DNA from: Arthrobacter saudimassiliensis
GTDB lineage: Bacteria > Actinomycetota > Actinomycetes > Actinomycetales > Micrococcaceae
DNA length: 64,000 nt
Direction of reading: 5' to 3'
Assembly: GCA_900016675.1 (NCBI GenBank)
Contig: LN483070.1
Coordinates: 1,736,001 to 1,800,000 of the forward strand
A model generated the notes under the pieces. It was given only the letters and a program-made list of their open reading frames with translations. It was not told the DNA's origin and ran no database searches. The translations under genes were made by a program, and so were the position numbers. Below, one piece after another: positions 34,182 through 45,502 of the stretch (positions are counted from its first letter, which is position 1; every line of letters begins with the position of its first letter).

Positions 34182-35478
34182 GGCACGGTCCGAGACGCGC
34201 GCCGAACGGATCGCCCTGGTTGACGTCAACAGCTTCTACGTCTCCTGCGAGCGCGCTTTCGATCCGAAGCTGGCCGGGATTCCCGTCGTCGTGCTCTCCA
34301 ACAATGACGGCTGCGTGGTCGCCCGCTCCGATGAGGCGAAGGCGCTGGGCATCAAGACCGGCACGCCCTGGTTCCAGCTGGCGGCCGGGGCCGCCCGGGC
34401 CGGGCTGGTGCAGCGCTCCAGCAACTACGAGCTGTACGGGGATATGAGCTCACGGGTGATGCAGCTGCTGGGCCGGTACGCGCTGTGGCAGGAGGTGTAC
34501 TCGATTGACGAATCCTTCCTCGGCCTCGCCGGGACCCCCGTTGAACTGGCGGCGCAGGGTGCGGAGATCCGCTCCGCCGTCGCCCGGCACACCGGCCTAC
34601 CGGTCTGCGTGGGCATCGGCCCCACCAAGACGCTGGCCAAGTTCGCCAACCGGATCGCCAAGCAGAACCGGCACCTGGGCGGCGTCTGCAACCTCGAGAC
34701 CATGGAGCCGGCGGTGGTGGAGACCATCATGTCCCGGGTGCCGGTGACCGGACTGTGGGGCGTGGGCTCCCGGCTGGGGGCCAAACTGGCCGCCATGGGC
34801 ATCGAGACCGTCGCCGACCTGAAGGCGGCGGACCCGGCCCTGATCCGCCGGAAGTTCTCCGTGATCCTGCAGCGCACGGTCCTGGAGCTGAACGGCACCC
34901 CGTGCATTCCGACGGAGGACGAGCGGGCGGACCGCAAGCAGCTGATCTTCTCCCGCTCCTTCGCCGCCCCGGTCACCACCGCCGCCGAGATGCGGCAGGT
35001 CATGAGCATCTACGCGCAGCAGGCCGCGGCCCGGCTGGAGCGCGAAGGTCAACTGGCCGGGGTGATCACCGCCTATGCCGGGACCTCACGGTTCAGCGAG
35101 CGGGCGGCGTCGTTCCCGTCGGTAACGGTGCGGCTGCCGGCGCCGACGGCGGATCCGGTGGTGCTCAGCCGGGCCGCGATCAGTGCGCTGGAGGGGCAGG
35201 TGGTGGAAGGCGTCGCCTACACCAAAGCCGGCGTGATGCTCACGGATCTGTCGCCGGCCGGAGCCCAGCCGCTGCTGGACGTGTTCGTGCCGGAGCAGGA
35301 ACACCGGCACCTCGGCGAGCTGCTGGGCAAGGTCACCGACAAGTACGGGGCGGCGAGCATCGGGCTGGGCCTCGGCGGCATATCAGCGTCCAAACCGGAA
35401 TGGACCATGGCCCGGCGCTACTCCTCGCCGCGCTACACCACGGAGTGGGCGGAGCTGCCGGTGGTCAAGGCGCGGTAG
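34174..35478 (+). CDS. umuC: Y-family DNA polymerase UmuC
   Basis: The 434-residue protein has the Y-family catalytic motifs [15 protein letters not shown] (palm Asp), SIDESFLGL (Asp-Glu pair) and the fingers [18 protein letters not shown]. The helix-hairpin-helix is at [14 protein letters not shown] and the C-terminal little-finger domain follows, with a UmuC-type tail. It performs error-prone translesion synthesis as polymerase V with UmuD'. It overlaps umuD, and a LexA box precedes the pair. Confidence 0.93.
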   Translation: MSEARSETRAERIALVDVNSFYVSCERAFDPKLAGIPVVVLSNNDGCVVARSDEAKALGIKTGTPWFQLAAGAARAGLVQRSSNYELYGDMSSRVMQLLGRYALWQEVYSIDESFLGLAGTPVELAAQGAEIRSAVARHTGLPVCVGIGPTKTLAKFANRIAKQNRHLGGVCNLETMEPAVVETIMSRVPVTGLWGVGSRLGAKLAAMGIETVADLKAADPALIRRKFSVILQRTVLELNGTPCIPTEDERADRKQLIFSRSFAAPVTTAAEMRQVMSIYAQQAAARLEREGQLAGVITAYAGTSRFSERAASFPSVTVRLPAPTADPVVLSRAAISALEGQVVEGVAYTKAGVMLTDLSPAGAQPLLDVFVPEQEHRHLGELLGKVTDKYGAASIGLGLGGISASKPEWTMARRYSSPRYTTEWAELPVVKAR

Positions 35479-35510
35479 CGGCGCGACGGCGTCGGCGGCG
35501 GGCTGCGTGC

Positions 35511-35735
35511 CTAGATGCAGGTACCGGTGTAGGGGTCGCAGAGCGACTGACCGGTGGGGACGGCCAGCGTGCCCTCTGCGCCGTCGACCAGCCGGAGGGC
35601 GCCGCGGTCTTCCAGCTTCGTCAGCTCGTTGAGGGTCTGCACTCCGCCAAGGTCGAACTCCTCCGCAATGTCCTGGGGACGGACCCTGCCCCAGCGGCGC
35701 ACGTAGTCGATGACGTTCTGTTCGAGGGTCTGCAT
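35511..35735 (-). CDS. Small winged-helix protein with C-terminal Cys pair
   Basis: The 74-residue protein has a helix-turn-helix pattern: NVIDYVRRWGRVRPQDIAEEF, then GGVQTLNELTKLEDRGALRLV, then a strand TLAVPTG. The tail CDPYTGTC ends two residues before the C-terminus with a pair of cysteines that could bind metal or form a disulfide. ATG 35735 has AAGGAAA upstream. It is convergent with umuC. Function unknown; small redox- or metal-sensing regulator is a guess. Confidence 0.65.
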   Translation of the reverse strand: MQTLEQNVIDYVRRWGRVRPQDIAEEFDLGGVQTLNELTKLEDRGALRLVDGAEGTLAVPTGQSLCDPYTGTCI

Positions 35736-35865
35736 GGGTTTCCTTCCTGCAATGTCGGTGTCCGGCCGCCTGCGGCGGCCGGCATCTATGTCAACAGGCC
35801 GGAGCCGGCGGACATTCCGCCCGCCGTCCCCGCCTGCCGTACTGCCGATCCGCGTTGGACCGCGG

Positions 35866-36288
35866 TCAGCCTTCCCAGGCCGTGGCGACATCCAGCACCC
35901 AGACGACGCCGAACGGGTCCTTCAGCATGCCGTAAAGAGGTGCGAAGGCGGAGGGGGCAAGGGGCTCGAGGACCGTGGAGGGCTCCGCCAGCCGGGCCCA
36001 CAGGTCGCTGATCTCCTCCGCCGAGTCGCCGCGGACGGAAACGAAGACTGACTTTTCGCCCTGTTCCCAGGGCTGGCTTGCCGGCACGTCGTAGGCCATG
36101 ACGGAGAACCCGTTGTCGCCCAGGACCTGCCCGAACTTGACCTGCTTGGCCTCCTCCGGCGTCTCGGCGGCGCCGGCGTCCTCATTGGTGACGACGACGA
36201 GGCGGCCGCCGAAGACCGCGTGGTAGAACTCCAATGCCTCTCCGGCGTCGCCGCGGAAGTTGAGGTGGGGCGTGGTGGTGACGGACAT
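35866..36288 (-). CDS. VOC-family protein (PhnB-like)
   Basis: The 140-residue protein begins with SVTTTPHLNFRGDAGEALEFY and ends PLYGMLKDPFGVVWVLDVA, the PhnB/3-demethylubiquinone methyltransferase-like branch of the VOC superfamily. The fold is intact, but lack of a known partner leaves function open. It is divergent from the WYL regulator; the 103-bp gap between their starts probably holds shared promoters. Confidence 0.85.
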   Translation of the reverse strand: MSVTTTPHLNFRGDAGEALEFYHAVFGGRLVVVTNEDAGAAETPEEAKQVKFGQVLGDNGFSVMAYDVPASQPWEQGEKSVFVSVRGDSAEEISDLWARLAEPSTVLEPLAPSAFAPLYGMLKDPFGVVWVLDVATAWEG

Positions 36289-36391
36289 GGCTGCTCCTTG
36301 TGGGCGGTGGAGCCGGGATTTCCGGCTCTTCTCCACCCTCACAGCAGTAGAGGTCAAGACATGGCCGCTACTGAAACCTAGGATGAGCTTT

Positions 36392-37420
36392 ATGGCCACG
36401 ACCTCCCGGATGCTCCAGCTGCTGTCCCTGCTGCAGGTGCATCGGACCTGGTCCGGAGACGAGCTCGCGGGCCGGCTGGAGATCAGCCACCGCACGCTGC
36501 GCCGCGACGTGGACCGGCTGCGGGAACTGGGGTACCGGGTCCGATCGGTCAAGGGCCCCGACGGCGGGTACCGGCTCGAAGCCGGCGCGGAACTGCCGCC
36601 GCTGCTGTTCGACGACGAGCAGGCGGTCGCGCTCGCCGTCGCCCTGCAGTCCGCAGGCAGCACCGGCGCCGGCATTGAAGAGGGGGCGGCGCGGGCGCTG
36701 GCCACCGTGCGCCAGGTGCTGCCCTCCCGGCTGCGGCACCGGCTGGACGCGCTGCAGTTCTCGGCCATGCCCCGAAGCGGCGGAGCTGCGGCACCGGCGG
36801 TGTCCCCCGAGGTGCTGCTCAGTCTTTCGGCGGCGGTCCGTGCCCGGCAGGTGCTGCGGTTCGACTATGCCCCGGCGCAGGAGCCTCCGGCCCGCGCCGA
36901 TGAACCGCGCCAGGACCGCGCGCCCGACGCCGGCCCCCGCCGGGTGGAGCCGCATCATCTGCTGAACGTGGCGGGGCGCTGGTATCTGCTGGCCTGGGAC
37001 CTGCAGCGCCAGGACTGGCGGATCTTCCGCGTGGACCGGATGCGCCCCCGCTCCCCCGCCGGTCCACGTTTCGAACTGCGCGACGTGCCCGGTGGAGATG
37101 CCCGGAGGTTCGTCGCGGCCCGATTCAAGGGCTCCGACACGACGGACGCTTGGCCGTGCCGGGGCACGGTGGTACTGAACCTTCCGGCGACGGCAGTGCA
37201 GCCCTTCGCCGGTGACGGCACGGTGGAGGATCTGGGCCCCGCCCGCTGCCGGCTGGATGCCGGATCCTGGTCCTGGACTGCCCTGGCCGCCTCCCTGGGG
37301 CGGTTCGACGCCGACGTCGAACACGTCGAACCGCCCCAGCTGGCGGCCGCGTTCGGTCAGCTCGCGCAGCGGTTCGCGGCGGCGGCGTCGTCGCCGGCCG
37401 TGCCCGGATCGGTGGGCTGA
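36392..37420 (+). CDS. WYL-domain transcriptional regulator (YafY-like)
   Basis: The 342-residue protein has an N-terminal HTH_11 winged helix (TSRMLQLLSLLQVHRTWSGD; LEISHRTLRRDVDRLRELGY), a central WYL domain (VEPHHLLNVAGRWYLLAWD; DWRIFRVDRM) and a C-terminal extension. WYL domains bind nucleic-acid-like ligands or effectors. ATG 36383 upstream is an alternative start. It likely controls the divergent VOC gene, by position. Confidence 0.87.
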   Translation: MATTSRMLQLLSLLQVHRTWSGDELAGRLEISHRTLRRDVDRLRELGYRVRSVKGPDGGYRLEAGAELPPLLFDDEQAVALAVALQSAGSTGAGIEEGAARALATVRQVLPSRLRHRLDALQFSAMPRSGGAAAPAVSPEVLLSLSAAVRARQVLRFDYAPAQEPPARADEPRQDRAPDAGPRRVEPHHLLNVAGRWYLLAWDLQRQDWRIFRVDRMRPRSPAGPRFELRDVPGGDARRFVAARFKGSDTTDAWPCRGTVVLNLPATAVQPFAGDGTVEDLGPARCRLDAGSWSWTALAASLGRFDADVEHVEPPQLAAAFGQLAQRFAAAASSPAVPGSVG

Positions 37421-37470
37421 AAGTCAGGGCGGCTGAACCGGGCCGGCGTTCCCGTCGGGCGCGGTTGGCG

Positions 37471-37522
37471 GTTGCAAAGGCCGGCGCGGTTGCAGGGCCG
37501 GCGCGGTTGCAGGGCCGGCGCG
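37471..37522 (+). repeat. Three tandem 17-18-bp repeats upstream of the MOSC gene
   Basis: GTTGCA(A/G)-type unit with GGCCGGCGCG occurs three times (37471-37488, 37489-37505, 37506-37522), the last two identical. It occupies the leader of the MOSC gene; no function is evident. Confidence 0.75.
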
Positions 37523-37543
37523 GTGAAGCGCTAGCGTAAGGAC

Positions 37544-38116
37544 ATGAGCGAGCAGTACCGGTACGACGTCGAGATCCTGCATCTGCTGGTGTCCCCGGCG
37601 CATGCCTACTTCGGCCGGGCGCGGGACGGCGCGGCCGACGTCGCCACCCTCGATGCGGAGCTGGCGGAGGTCGTGGAGGGCAAAGGCATCGTCGGTGACC
37701 GGTTCTTCGGGAAGGCCGCGCACATGGACGCGGCCGTCACGCTGTTCGCCGTCGAATCGCTGGAGGCGATCGCGGCGGAGCTCGGCGCGGGGCCCTTCGA
37801 TCCGCTGCTGCCGCGCCGCAACCTGGTGCTCCGCGGTGCCGAGCTGGTGCCGCTGATCGGCCACGAGTTCACCCTGGAAACCGCGGGCGGGTCGGTTACC
37901 TTCCATGCCGGCCGGCACGCCCACCCCTGCGCCTGGATGGACGCCGTGCTGGCTCCGGGGGCGCACAAGGCGATGCGCGGCCGGGGCGGGCTGCGCTGCC
38001 GGCCGACGACGAGCGGCACGCTGGCCCGCGGCCCGGCGGTGCTGGTCAGTCCGGTTCCGCTGGATGCGGCACGGGCCGGACAACAGTCGCTGCTGCGGCC
38101 TAACCGGCTGCCCTGA
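37544..38116 (+). CDS. MOSC-domain protein
   Basis: The 190-residue single-domain MOSC protein has a start strand VEILHLLVSPAHAYFGR, GIVGDRFFG and the conserved Cys in HPCAWMD. MOSC domains are found in molybdenum-cofactor sulfurases and detoxifying reductases such as YiiM. Here there is no partner domain. Upstream are three tandem 17-bp repeats. It probably handles a sulfur- or Moco-linked reaction; substrate unknown. Confidence 0.82.
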   Translation: MSEQYRYDVEILHLLVSPAHAYFGRARDGAADVATLDAELAEVVEGKGIVGDRFFGKAAHMDAAVTLFAVESLEAIAAELGAGPFDPLLPRRNLVLRGAELVPLIGHEFTLETAGGSVTFHAGRHAHPCAWMDAVLAPGAHKAMRGRGGLRCRPTTSGTLARGPAVLVSPVPLDAARAGQQSLLRPNRLP

Positions 38117-38149
38117 GGTCCGGGGACCTGCCGGAGCTACGGCCGCGGC

Positions 38150-38944
38150 CTATCTGCCGATGTCCCGGCGGTCCAGGGCCAGTGCGGCCACCACGAACAG
38201 CAGCAGCGCCGCGCCGTACAGGCCGGCGAGCCCGGCCCAGTCGGCGCCGTCGGCGAGCGGGCGGGCACCGAAGGCCCAGTGGTACGGCGAGACCCGGTGC
38301 AGGACCTCGAGATCAGGGTTCTGGTTCGCCACGGCATTGAGGGCGTAGCCGGCCACCGCAACGCCTGCCGCCGCACCCATTGCAGCGACCCGGCGGCCGG
38401 TGAGGGCGCCTGCGGCCATCGCGACGGCGCCGGTGAGCAGCGCCACTCCGGTGAGGGCCGCGCTCGCAGCCCAGACGTTCCCCGCCTCCAGGTCCAGGCC
38501 CGCAGGGCCGTTGAAGGCCAGCACGGCCAGCCCGGCGAACACGCCCAGGGCGAGCAGGCGCACGGTCACCGCCGCCGCTAGTTCGACCACCAGCCGCACC
38601 CGGCTCACCGCGTGGGCCAGGGTCAGCTCCATGGTGCCGGATTCCTCGTCCCCGGCGAGGGCCCGGGTTCCCCAGGCCACGGCGGCGATGGTGAACAGCA
38701 CGAAGCCGATCAGGCCAAAGAACGTGGACTGGGTGTACCCGGCGCCGGAGGTGATGTCGTCATAGCCCAGCGCCGACACCAGCTCGGGCGGCAGCCCCTG
38801 GATCAGTTCCTGCAGGTCCTGCCCGGCCAGCGAGGAGTAAAGGGGCAGGTACAGCGCGAGCACGGCCAGGATGGCTGCCGCCCAGCCCAGGAAGCCGCGC
38901 CAGGAGCGGGCCAGCGAGCGTGTGAACACGGGTGCGGCGCTCAC
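38150..38944 (-). CDS. ABC-2-type exporter permease
   Basis: The 264-residue protein has six predicted membrane helices with an ABC-2 permease layout (FTRSLARSWRGFLGWAAAIL; LFTIAAVAWGTRALAGDEES; GTMELTLAHAVSR, the coupling region). Its GTG start overlaps the ATPase stop by 4 bp (GTGA). Together they form an ABC exporter; substrate unknown. Confidence 0.87.
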   Translation of the reverse strand: MSAAPVFTRSLARSWRGFLGWAAAILAVLALYLPLYSSLAGQDLQELIQGLPPELVSALGYDDITSGAGYTQSTFFGLIGFVLFTIAAVAWGTRALAGDEESGTMELTLAHAVSRVRLVVELAAAVTVRLLALGVFAGLAVLAFNGPAGLDLEAGNVWAASAALTGVALLTGAVAMAAGALTGRRVAAMGAAAGVAVAGYALNAVANQNPDLEVLHRVSPYHWAFGARPLADGADWAGLAGLYGAALLLFVVAALALDRRDIGR

Positions 38945-39939
38945 CTTGGTCCCTCCCGCGGTGCGTCCTCTGCCTCCGCGCCCTTGCCGGAGGCTCCCGG
39001 CTCCCCCGCGGGGTCGGCGTAGAAACGCAGGACGGCGTCCTCCAGGTCCGGCTCCTCAATCACCAGGTCGCTGATCGGCTGCCCGGCCAGCGCTCCGACC
39101 AATGCCGGGATGTCCCCGTCGAACCGGCCGTGGAGCGTCGTCGGCCCCTCCTCCACCGCAGGGCCGCCGGTGAGCTGCCCGACGTCGAACCCCGGCACCG
39201 CGGCCAGCCGGTTCCGGAGCGCGTCCGCGCTCCCGGGCGGCGTCGCGACCCGCACCCGGCGGCTGGCCGAGGCGCGGACGGCTTCGGTGGTGGCGGCGGC
39301 GACCACCCGGCCCGAGCGCAGGATCGCGACCCGGTCGGCGGCCTGCTCGATCTCGCTGAGGACGTGCGAGCTGAGCAGGACGGTCTGCCCGGCGTCGCGC
39401 GCCTCGTTCAGCAGGGCGAGGAACTCCTGCTGGACCAGCGGATCCAGCCCGCTGGTGGGTTCGTCCAGGATGAGCAGCGGCGGCCGGTGCATGAAGGCCT
39501 GGAGAAGGCCGAGTTTCTGTTTGTTGCCCTTGGACAGGTTCCGCACCGGGCGGGACAGGTCGACGTCGAGCCGCTCGGCCAGCGCGGCAACCGTCGCCGG
39601 GTCGACCGGGCCGCTGATCCGCGCGTAGAAGCGCAGCAGCTCCCTGCCGGTCACGCGCGGCTCGACGTTCAGTTCGCCGGGCAGGTACCCGATCCGGCGT
39701 CGCAGGCCTGGGCCGCCGAGGCGCGGATCGACGCCGAGGACCCGGATCTGCCCGCTGGTGGGACGCAGCAGGTCCAGCAGCAGGCGCAGCAGGGTGGTCT
39801 TGCCCGCGCCGTTGGGCCCGATCACGCCGTAGACGCTGCCCGCGGGCACCTCCAGGTCGACGCCGGCCAAGGCCGTGGTGCTGCCGAAGACCTTGCGCAG
39901 GCCGACAGTGCGTACCGCCGACGACGGGGACGGGTTCAT
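38941..39939 (-). CDS. ABC transporter ATP-binding protein
   Basis: The 332-residue ATPase carries Walker A GPNGAGKT, signature LSKGNKQKLGL, Walker B LLILDEPTSGLDP and the H-loop SSHVL. A C-terminal domain of about 110 residues (ACT-like, PAVEEGPTTLHGRF) follows, as in drug exporter ATPases such as BcrA. The ATG at 39939 is chosen because the frame upstream enters the divergent release-factor gene. It is translationally coupled to its permease. Substrate unknown. Confidence 0.9.
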   Translation of the reverse strand: MNPSPSSAVRTVGLRKVFGSTTALAGVDLEVPAGSVYGVIGPNGAGKTTLLRLLLDLLRPTSGQIRVLGVDPRLGGPGLRRRIGYLPGELNVEPRVTGRELLRFYARISGPVDPATVAALAERLDVDLSRPVRNLSKGNKQKLGLLQAFMHRPPLLILDEPTSGLDPLVQQEFLALLNEARDAGQTVLLSSHVLSEIEQAADRVAILRSGRVVAAATTEAVRASASRRVRVATPPGSADALRNRLAAVPGFDVGQLTGGPAVEEGPTTLHGRFDGDIPALVGALAGQPISDLVIEEPDLEDAVLRFYADPAGEPGASGKGAEAEDAPREGPR

Positions 39940-39978
39940 AGGCCTAGGGTAGACGCTCCCTGTGCAAGGCTGTATGGC

Positions 39979-40401
39979 ATGGACCTCGTGGTAAACCCCG
40001 CCCTGACGATCCCCGCCGGGGAGCTCCAGTGGCGTTTTTCCCGCTCGTCCGGCCCGGGCGGCCAGCACGTCAACACCTCCGACAGCAGGGCCGCCGTGTC
40101 CTGGGACATTGCGGGCTCGGCGGCCCTCACGGGCGAGCAGCGAGCTGAACTGCTGCGCCGCCTGTCCGGCCGTCTGGCGGCCGGAGTGCTCACCGTGACG
40201 GCCTCCGAACAGCGGTCGCAGCTGCGCAACCGGGAGATTGCCCTGGCCAAGCTTGCCGCCCTCCTCGCCCAGTCGCTTGCCCCCGGACCGCCCCCGCGCC
40301 GCAGGACCAAGCCGACCCGCGGCTCCCATGCCCGCCGACTCACGGCGAAGAAACAGCGCTCCGCCACGAAGCAGCAGCGGCAGAAGCCTCCGAGGGATTA
40401 G
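39979..40401 (+). CDS. arfB: Peptide chain release factor-like protein (ArfB/ICT1 type)
   Basis: The 140-residue protein has the catalytic loop SRSSGPGGQHVNTSDS and a basic C-terminal tail (RRRTKPTRGSHARRLTAKKQ). It lacks the codon-recognition domain of RF1/RF2, matching ArfB/YaeJ, which rescues stalled ribosomes by hydrolysing peptidyl-tRNA. The start at 39979 is a likely choice; the Rossmann-free small fold is complete. Confidence 0.88.
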   Translation: MDLVVNPALTIPAGELQWRFSRSSGPGGQHVNTSDSRAAVSWDIAGSAALTGEQRAELLRRLSGRLAAGVLTVTASEQRSQLRNREIALAKLAALLAQSLAPGPPPRRRTKPTRGSHARRLTAKKQRSATKQQRQKPPRD

Positions 40402-40454
40402 CCGATTTTCAGGTAGAAGCACCGAAGCTCCCCGCCTGCGGCTACGCTCCTGCC

Positions 40455-40613
40455 ATGACCAAGCCGATGCCTGCCGAGAACACCTTCGACCATCTACGCG
40501 ACGTCGACGGCGAACACGTCGGTTATCTGCATCTGGACAGCGACGGGAAGTCCGCCGCGATAGAGGTTCCGCTGCCCACGCAGCGGCTCTTGGGCCCGGA
40601 GCACTTTCAGTGA
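40455..40613 (+). CDS. Small hypothetical protein, 52 residues
   Basis: The protein starts MTKPMPAENTFDHLRDVDGE and ends with a LLGPEHFQ tail. Its central part HVGYLHLDSDGKSAAIEVPL looks like a beta hairpin. Coding is suggested by the conserved-looking composition and good placement, but it is not certain. It lies downstream of the release-factor gene in the same direction. No family recognised. Confidence 0.5.
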   Translation: MTKPMPAENTFDHLRDVDGEHVGYLHLDSDGKSAAIEVPLPTQRLLGPEHFQ

Positions 40614-40650
40614 GACGTCCGACGGCGGCCGCCGCAGCAGCGTTCCTGCC

Positions 40651-40935
40651 GTGAGCGACCTGCAGTGCCCGGCCACTGTGGTGCTGGTGGAGCGGGGCAG
40701 CTCCGATCCGGACTGGCTCTCCCGGTTCAAAATCGCCGGGCGGTTCGAGGCCGCCGGGAGCACGGACCTTTCGTCGACGCTGGCCGGCATCGCTGACGAG
40801 TACCGCGGCGAGACCGTCGTGGTGTCCGCTGCGCGTGCCGACCTCGTGGAACTCCTGGGGCGGCTGGGCTTGGCGGCCCGGCTGCCCGCGGTGCTGGACA
40901 TCGACGCGGACGGGTGGCGGCCCGCCCCGGCCTAG
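40651..40935 (+). CDS. Hypothetical protein, 94 residues
   Basis: It starts at GTG 40651 with MSDLQCPATVVLVERGSS. The second half reads like an alternating beta/alpha unit with VVVSAARADLVELLGRLG. A Rossmann-like or phosphohistidine-phosphatase-like fold is possible but not supported by a motif. It has no good ribosome binding site. It follows the 52-residue gene and ends 21 bp before the convergent DivIVA-like gene. Confidence 0.55.
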   Translation: MSDLQCPATVVLVERGSSDPDWLSRFKIAGRFEAAGSTDLSSTLAGIADEYRGETVVVSAARADLVELLGRLGLAARLPAVLDIDADGWRPAPA

Positions 40936-40956
40936 AGATCCGGCGCCGGCGTCTCC

Positions 40957-41592
<636 letters not shown>

Positions 41593-41629
41593 GAGACCCA
41601 ACTTCCCCCGAAGTGGCGCCCTTGCGGCG

Positions 41630-41682
41630 CCTGTCGCGGTCCATCCTCGCACCGCCATGTACAAAAATACCGCCGCGACAGG
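41630..41682. promoter_or_regulatory. Inverted repeat upstream of the DivIVA-like gene
   Basis: CCTGTCGCGG (41630-41639) and CCGCGACAGG (41673-41682) form a perfect 10-bp inverted repeat around an AT-rich centre that contains TACAAAAATA, the only AT-rich stretch nearby. A second hairpin GGCGCC-CTTGC-GGCGCC is at 41615-41631. It could be an operator at the DivIVA-like promoter or a terminator for nrdF; the function is inferred. Confidence 0.4.
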
Positions 41683-41726
41683 CCAGAAGGCCCGCCGCGG
41701 CGGCATCTACGGTGTTGCTGCAGGAA

Positions 41727-42713
<987 letters not shown>

Positions 42714-42749
42714 CTAAATTTCAGATACGTCGGGGCAGGAGGCGGAGCG

Positions 42750-44909
42750 TTACAGCATGCAGCTGACGCAGCCCTCAACCTCGGTGCCCTCAAGCGCGAG
42801 CTGGCGCAGGCGGATGTAGTAGATCGTCTTGATGCCCTTGCGCCAGGCGTAGATCTGCGCCTTGTTGATGTCGCGGGTGGTGGCGGTGTCCTTGAAGAAC
42901 AGCGTCAGCGACAGGCCCTGGTCCACGTGCTGCGTGGCCTCGGCGTAGGTGTCGATGATCTTCTCGTAGCCGATCTCGTACGCGTCCTGGTAGTACTCCA
43001 GGTTGTCGTTCGTCAGGTACGGCGCCGGGTAGTAGACGCGGCCGATCTTGCCTTCCTTGCGGATCTCGATCTTCGACGCCACCGGGTGGATCGAGGAGGT
43101 CGAGTTGTTGATGTAGGAGATCGAGCCGGTCGGCGGGACGGCCTGCAGGTTCTGGTTGTAGATGCCGTGCTCCATCACCGAGGCCTTCAGCGCCTCCCAG
43201 TCGGCCTGGGTCGGGATGTGGACGCCCTCGAACAGCTCGCGGACCCGCTGGGTCTTCGGCGCCCACTCACGCTCGGTGTACTTGTCGAAGTACTCCCCCG
43301 AGGCGTACTTGGAGCGCTCGAAGCCGGCGAACTTCCGGCCGGTCTCGATCGCCAGCAGGTTCGAGGCCCGCACGGCGTGGTAGGCGACCGTGTAGAAGTA
43401 GATGTTCGTGAAGTCCAGGCCCTCTTCGGAGCCGTAGTGCACCCGCTCGCGGGCCAGGTAGCCGTGCAGGTTCATCTGGCCCAGGCCGATCGCGTGCGAC
43501 TGGTCGTTGCCCTTGGCGATGGAGGGCACCGAGGCAATGTGGCTCATGTCCGAGACGGCGGTCAGCGCGCGGATGGCGGTCTCCACGCTGCGGCCGAAGT
43601 CCGGGGAATCCATCGTCTTGGCGATGTTCATGGAGCCCAGGTTGCAGGAGATGTCCTTGCCGGTCACGTCGTAGGAGAGGTCCTCCTGGTACGTGGTCGG
43701 CTCGGAGACCTGCAGGATCTCGGAGCACAGGTTGGACATGATGATCTTGCCGTCGATCGGGTTGGCCCGGTTCACCGTGTCCTCGAACATGATGTACGGG
43801 TAGCCGGACTCGAACTGGATCTCGGCGAGGGTCTGGAAGAACTCGCGGGCCCGGATCTTGGTCTTCTTGATCCGCGCGTCGTCGACCATCTCGTAGTACT
43901 TCTCGGTGACCGAGATGTCGGAGAACGGCATGCCGTAGACCTTCTCGACGTCGTACGGAGAGAACAGGTACATGTCCTCGTCGCGCTTGGCCAGCTCGAA
44001 GGTGATGTCCGGAACCACGACGCCGAGGGAGAGGGTCTTGATGCGGATCTTCTCGTCCGCGTTCTCGCGCTTGGTGTCGAGGAAGCGGTTGATGTCCGGG
44101 TGGTGGGCGTGCAGGTACACCGCGCCGGCGCCCTGGCGGGCACCCAGCTGGTTGGCGTACGAGAAGGAGTCTTCGAGCAGCTTCATGATCGGAATGACGC
44201 CGGAGGACTGGTTCTCGATCTGCTTGATGGGCGCACCCACCTCGCGGATGTTGGTCAGCGCGAAGGCCACGCCGCCGCCGCGCTTGGACAGCTGCAGGGC
44301 GGAGTTGATGGAGCGTCCGATGGACTCCATGTTGTCTTCGATGCGCAGCAGGAAGCAGGAGACCAGCTCGCCGCGCTGCTTCTTGCCCGCGTTGAGGAAG
44401 GTGGGGGTGGCCGGCTGGAAGCGGCCGTCCATGATCTCGTCGACCATCTGCGTGGCCAGCTGCTCGTCACCGCGGGCCAGGTGCAGGGCGACCATGCACA
44501 CGCGGTCCTCGTAGCGCTCCAGGTACCGCTTGCCGTCGAAGGTCTTCAGCGTGTACGAGGTGTAGAACTTGAACGCGCCGAGGAAGGTCTCGAACCGGAA
44601 CTTCTTCTTGTAGGCCCGGTTGTAGAGCTCCTTGATGAACTCCATCGAGTACTGCTCGAGCGTCTCGGGCTCGTAGTACTGGTTGGCGACCAGGTACTCC
44701 AGCTTCTCCTCCAGGTCATGGAAGAAGACGGTGTTGTTGTTCACGTGCTGGAGGAAGTACTGGCGCGCAGCAGCGCGGTCGGCGTCGAACTGGATCTCCC
44801 CGTTCTTGCCGTAGAGGTTCAGCATCGCGTTGAGCTCGTGATAGCCCAGGCCCTTGTACTCCTCGGGCATTTCCTTGGAGTCCGTCACTGCTGCGACTGA
44901 TGTGTCCAA
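42750..44909 (-). CDS. nrdE: Class Ib ribonucleotide reductase alpha subunit
   Basis: The 719-residue catalytic subunit has the radical motif NLCSEILQ (Asn-Cys-Glu), the Cys-containing NLGSMNIAK and the C-terminal redox pair GCVSCML. It reduces ribonucleoside diphosphates with electrons from NrdH. The TTG at 44909 has GGAAGAG upstream and overlaps nrdI by 25 bp; ATG 44870 is an alternative start. Confidence 0.96.
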   Translation of the reverse strand: MDTSVAAVTDSKEMPEEYKGLGYHELNAMLNLYGKNGEIQFDADRAAARQYFLQHVNNNTVFFHDLEEKLEYLVANQYYEPETLEQYSMEFIKELYNRAYKKKFRFETFLGAFKFYTSYTLKTFDGKRYLERYEDRVCMVALHLARGDEQLATQMVDEIMDGRFQPATPTFLNAGKKQRGELVSCFLLRIEDNMESIGRSINSALQLSKRGGGVAFALTNIREVGAPIKQIENQSSGVIPIMKLLEDSFSYANQLGARQGAGAVYLHAHHPDINRFLDTKRENADEKIRIKTLSLGVVVPDITFELAKRDEDMYLFSPYDVEKVYGMPFSDISVTEKYYEMVDDARIKKTKIRAREFFQTLAEIQFESGYPYIMFEDTVNRANPIDGKIIMSNLCSEILQVSEPTTYQEDLSYDVTGKDISCNLGSMNIAKTMDSPDFGRSVETAIRALTAVSDMSHIASVPSIAKGNDQSHAIGLGQMNLHGYLARERVHYGSEEGLDFTNIYFYTVAYHAVRASNLLAIETGRKFAGFERSKYASGEYFDKYTEREWAPKTQRVRELFEGVHIPTQADWEALKASVMEHGIYNQNLQAVPPTGSISYINNSTSSIHPVASKIEIRKEGKIGRVYYPAPYLTNDNLEYYQDAYEIGYEKIIDTYAEATQHVDQGLSLTLFFKDTATTRDINKAQIYAWRKGIKTIYYIRLRQLALEGTEVEGCVSCML

Positions 44910-45382
44910 AACTCTTCCAATCCTTCGTTGACCGTGGCGACGTCCTCGGACGTGCCCATAAGTTCAAATCGATACAGCACGGGGACCCTGCATTTTTGGG
45001 CGACGATGTCCGCCGCCAGGCAGTAGTTCTCCCCGAAGTTTGTGTTGCCTGCTCCGATAACCCCCCGCAGGAGCCTGCGGTTGGCCTCCACGTTGAGGAA
45101 CTTGATGACCTGCTTCGGCACTGCTCCCTTGGCAGCGGCCCCGGGCTGCGCCGCCGTGCCGCCGTAGGTCGGCAGGACGAGGACGAAGGGGCGGGTGGCC
45201 AGGAGTGTGGGTGAAGCGGTGTGGAGCGGGATGCGGCCGGCGGGCCGGCCAAGTTTTTCCACGAACCGGCCGGTGTAGCCGGAAGCGGAGGTGAAGTAGA
45301 CCAGGTCGGCGTCCGTTTCCGGATGCTCCGGCTGCGCCGGAGCGCCCGCCTCGGCGACGCGTTCCCTCAGGCCCAGGCTCAT
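44885..45382 (-). CDS. nrdI: Flavodoxin-like protein NrdI
   Basis: The 165-residue protein has the NrdI FMN site: [26 protein letters not shown], and the [15 protein letters not shown] loop. NrdI delivers an oxidant to the NrdF manganese site. It lies between nrdH and nrdE, with a 131-bp spacer to nrdH that contains a TGACCG-AG-CGGTCA palindrome. It overlaps nrdE by 25 bp. N-terminal residues 1-25 are longer than in many NrdI. Confidence 0.93.
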   Translation of the reverse strand: MSLGLRERVAEAGAPAQPEHPETDADLVYFTSASGYTGRFVEKLGRPAGRIPLHTASPTLLATRPFVLVLPTYGGTAAQPGAAAKGAVPKQVIKFLNVEANRRLLRGVIGAGNTNFGENYCLAADIVAQKCRVPVLYRFELMGTSEDVATVNEGLEEFWTHQSQQ

Positions 45383-45502
45383 GGTGCTGCTCCTCGGTGC
45401 GGCCGCCGACGGCGGCGCTGGCTGGGTGCCGTCGGCCGCGGAACAGGCCCTCGGGCCCGTTCCGCGCCGCGGCGGATGTCCGACCGTAGCCGGACGTTGC
45501 CT

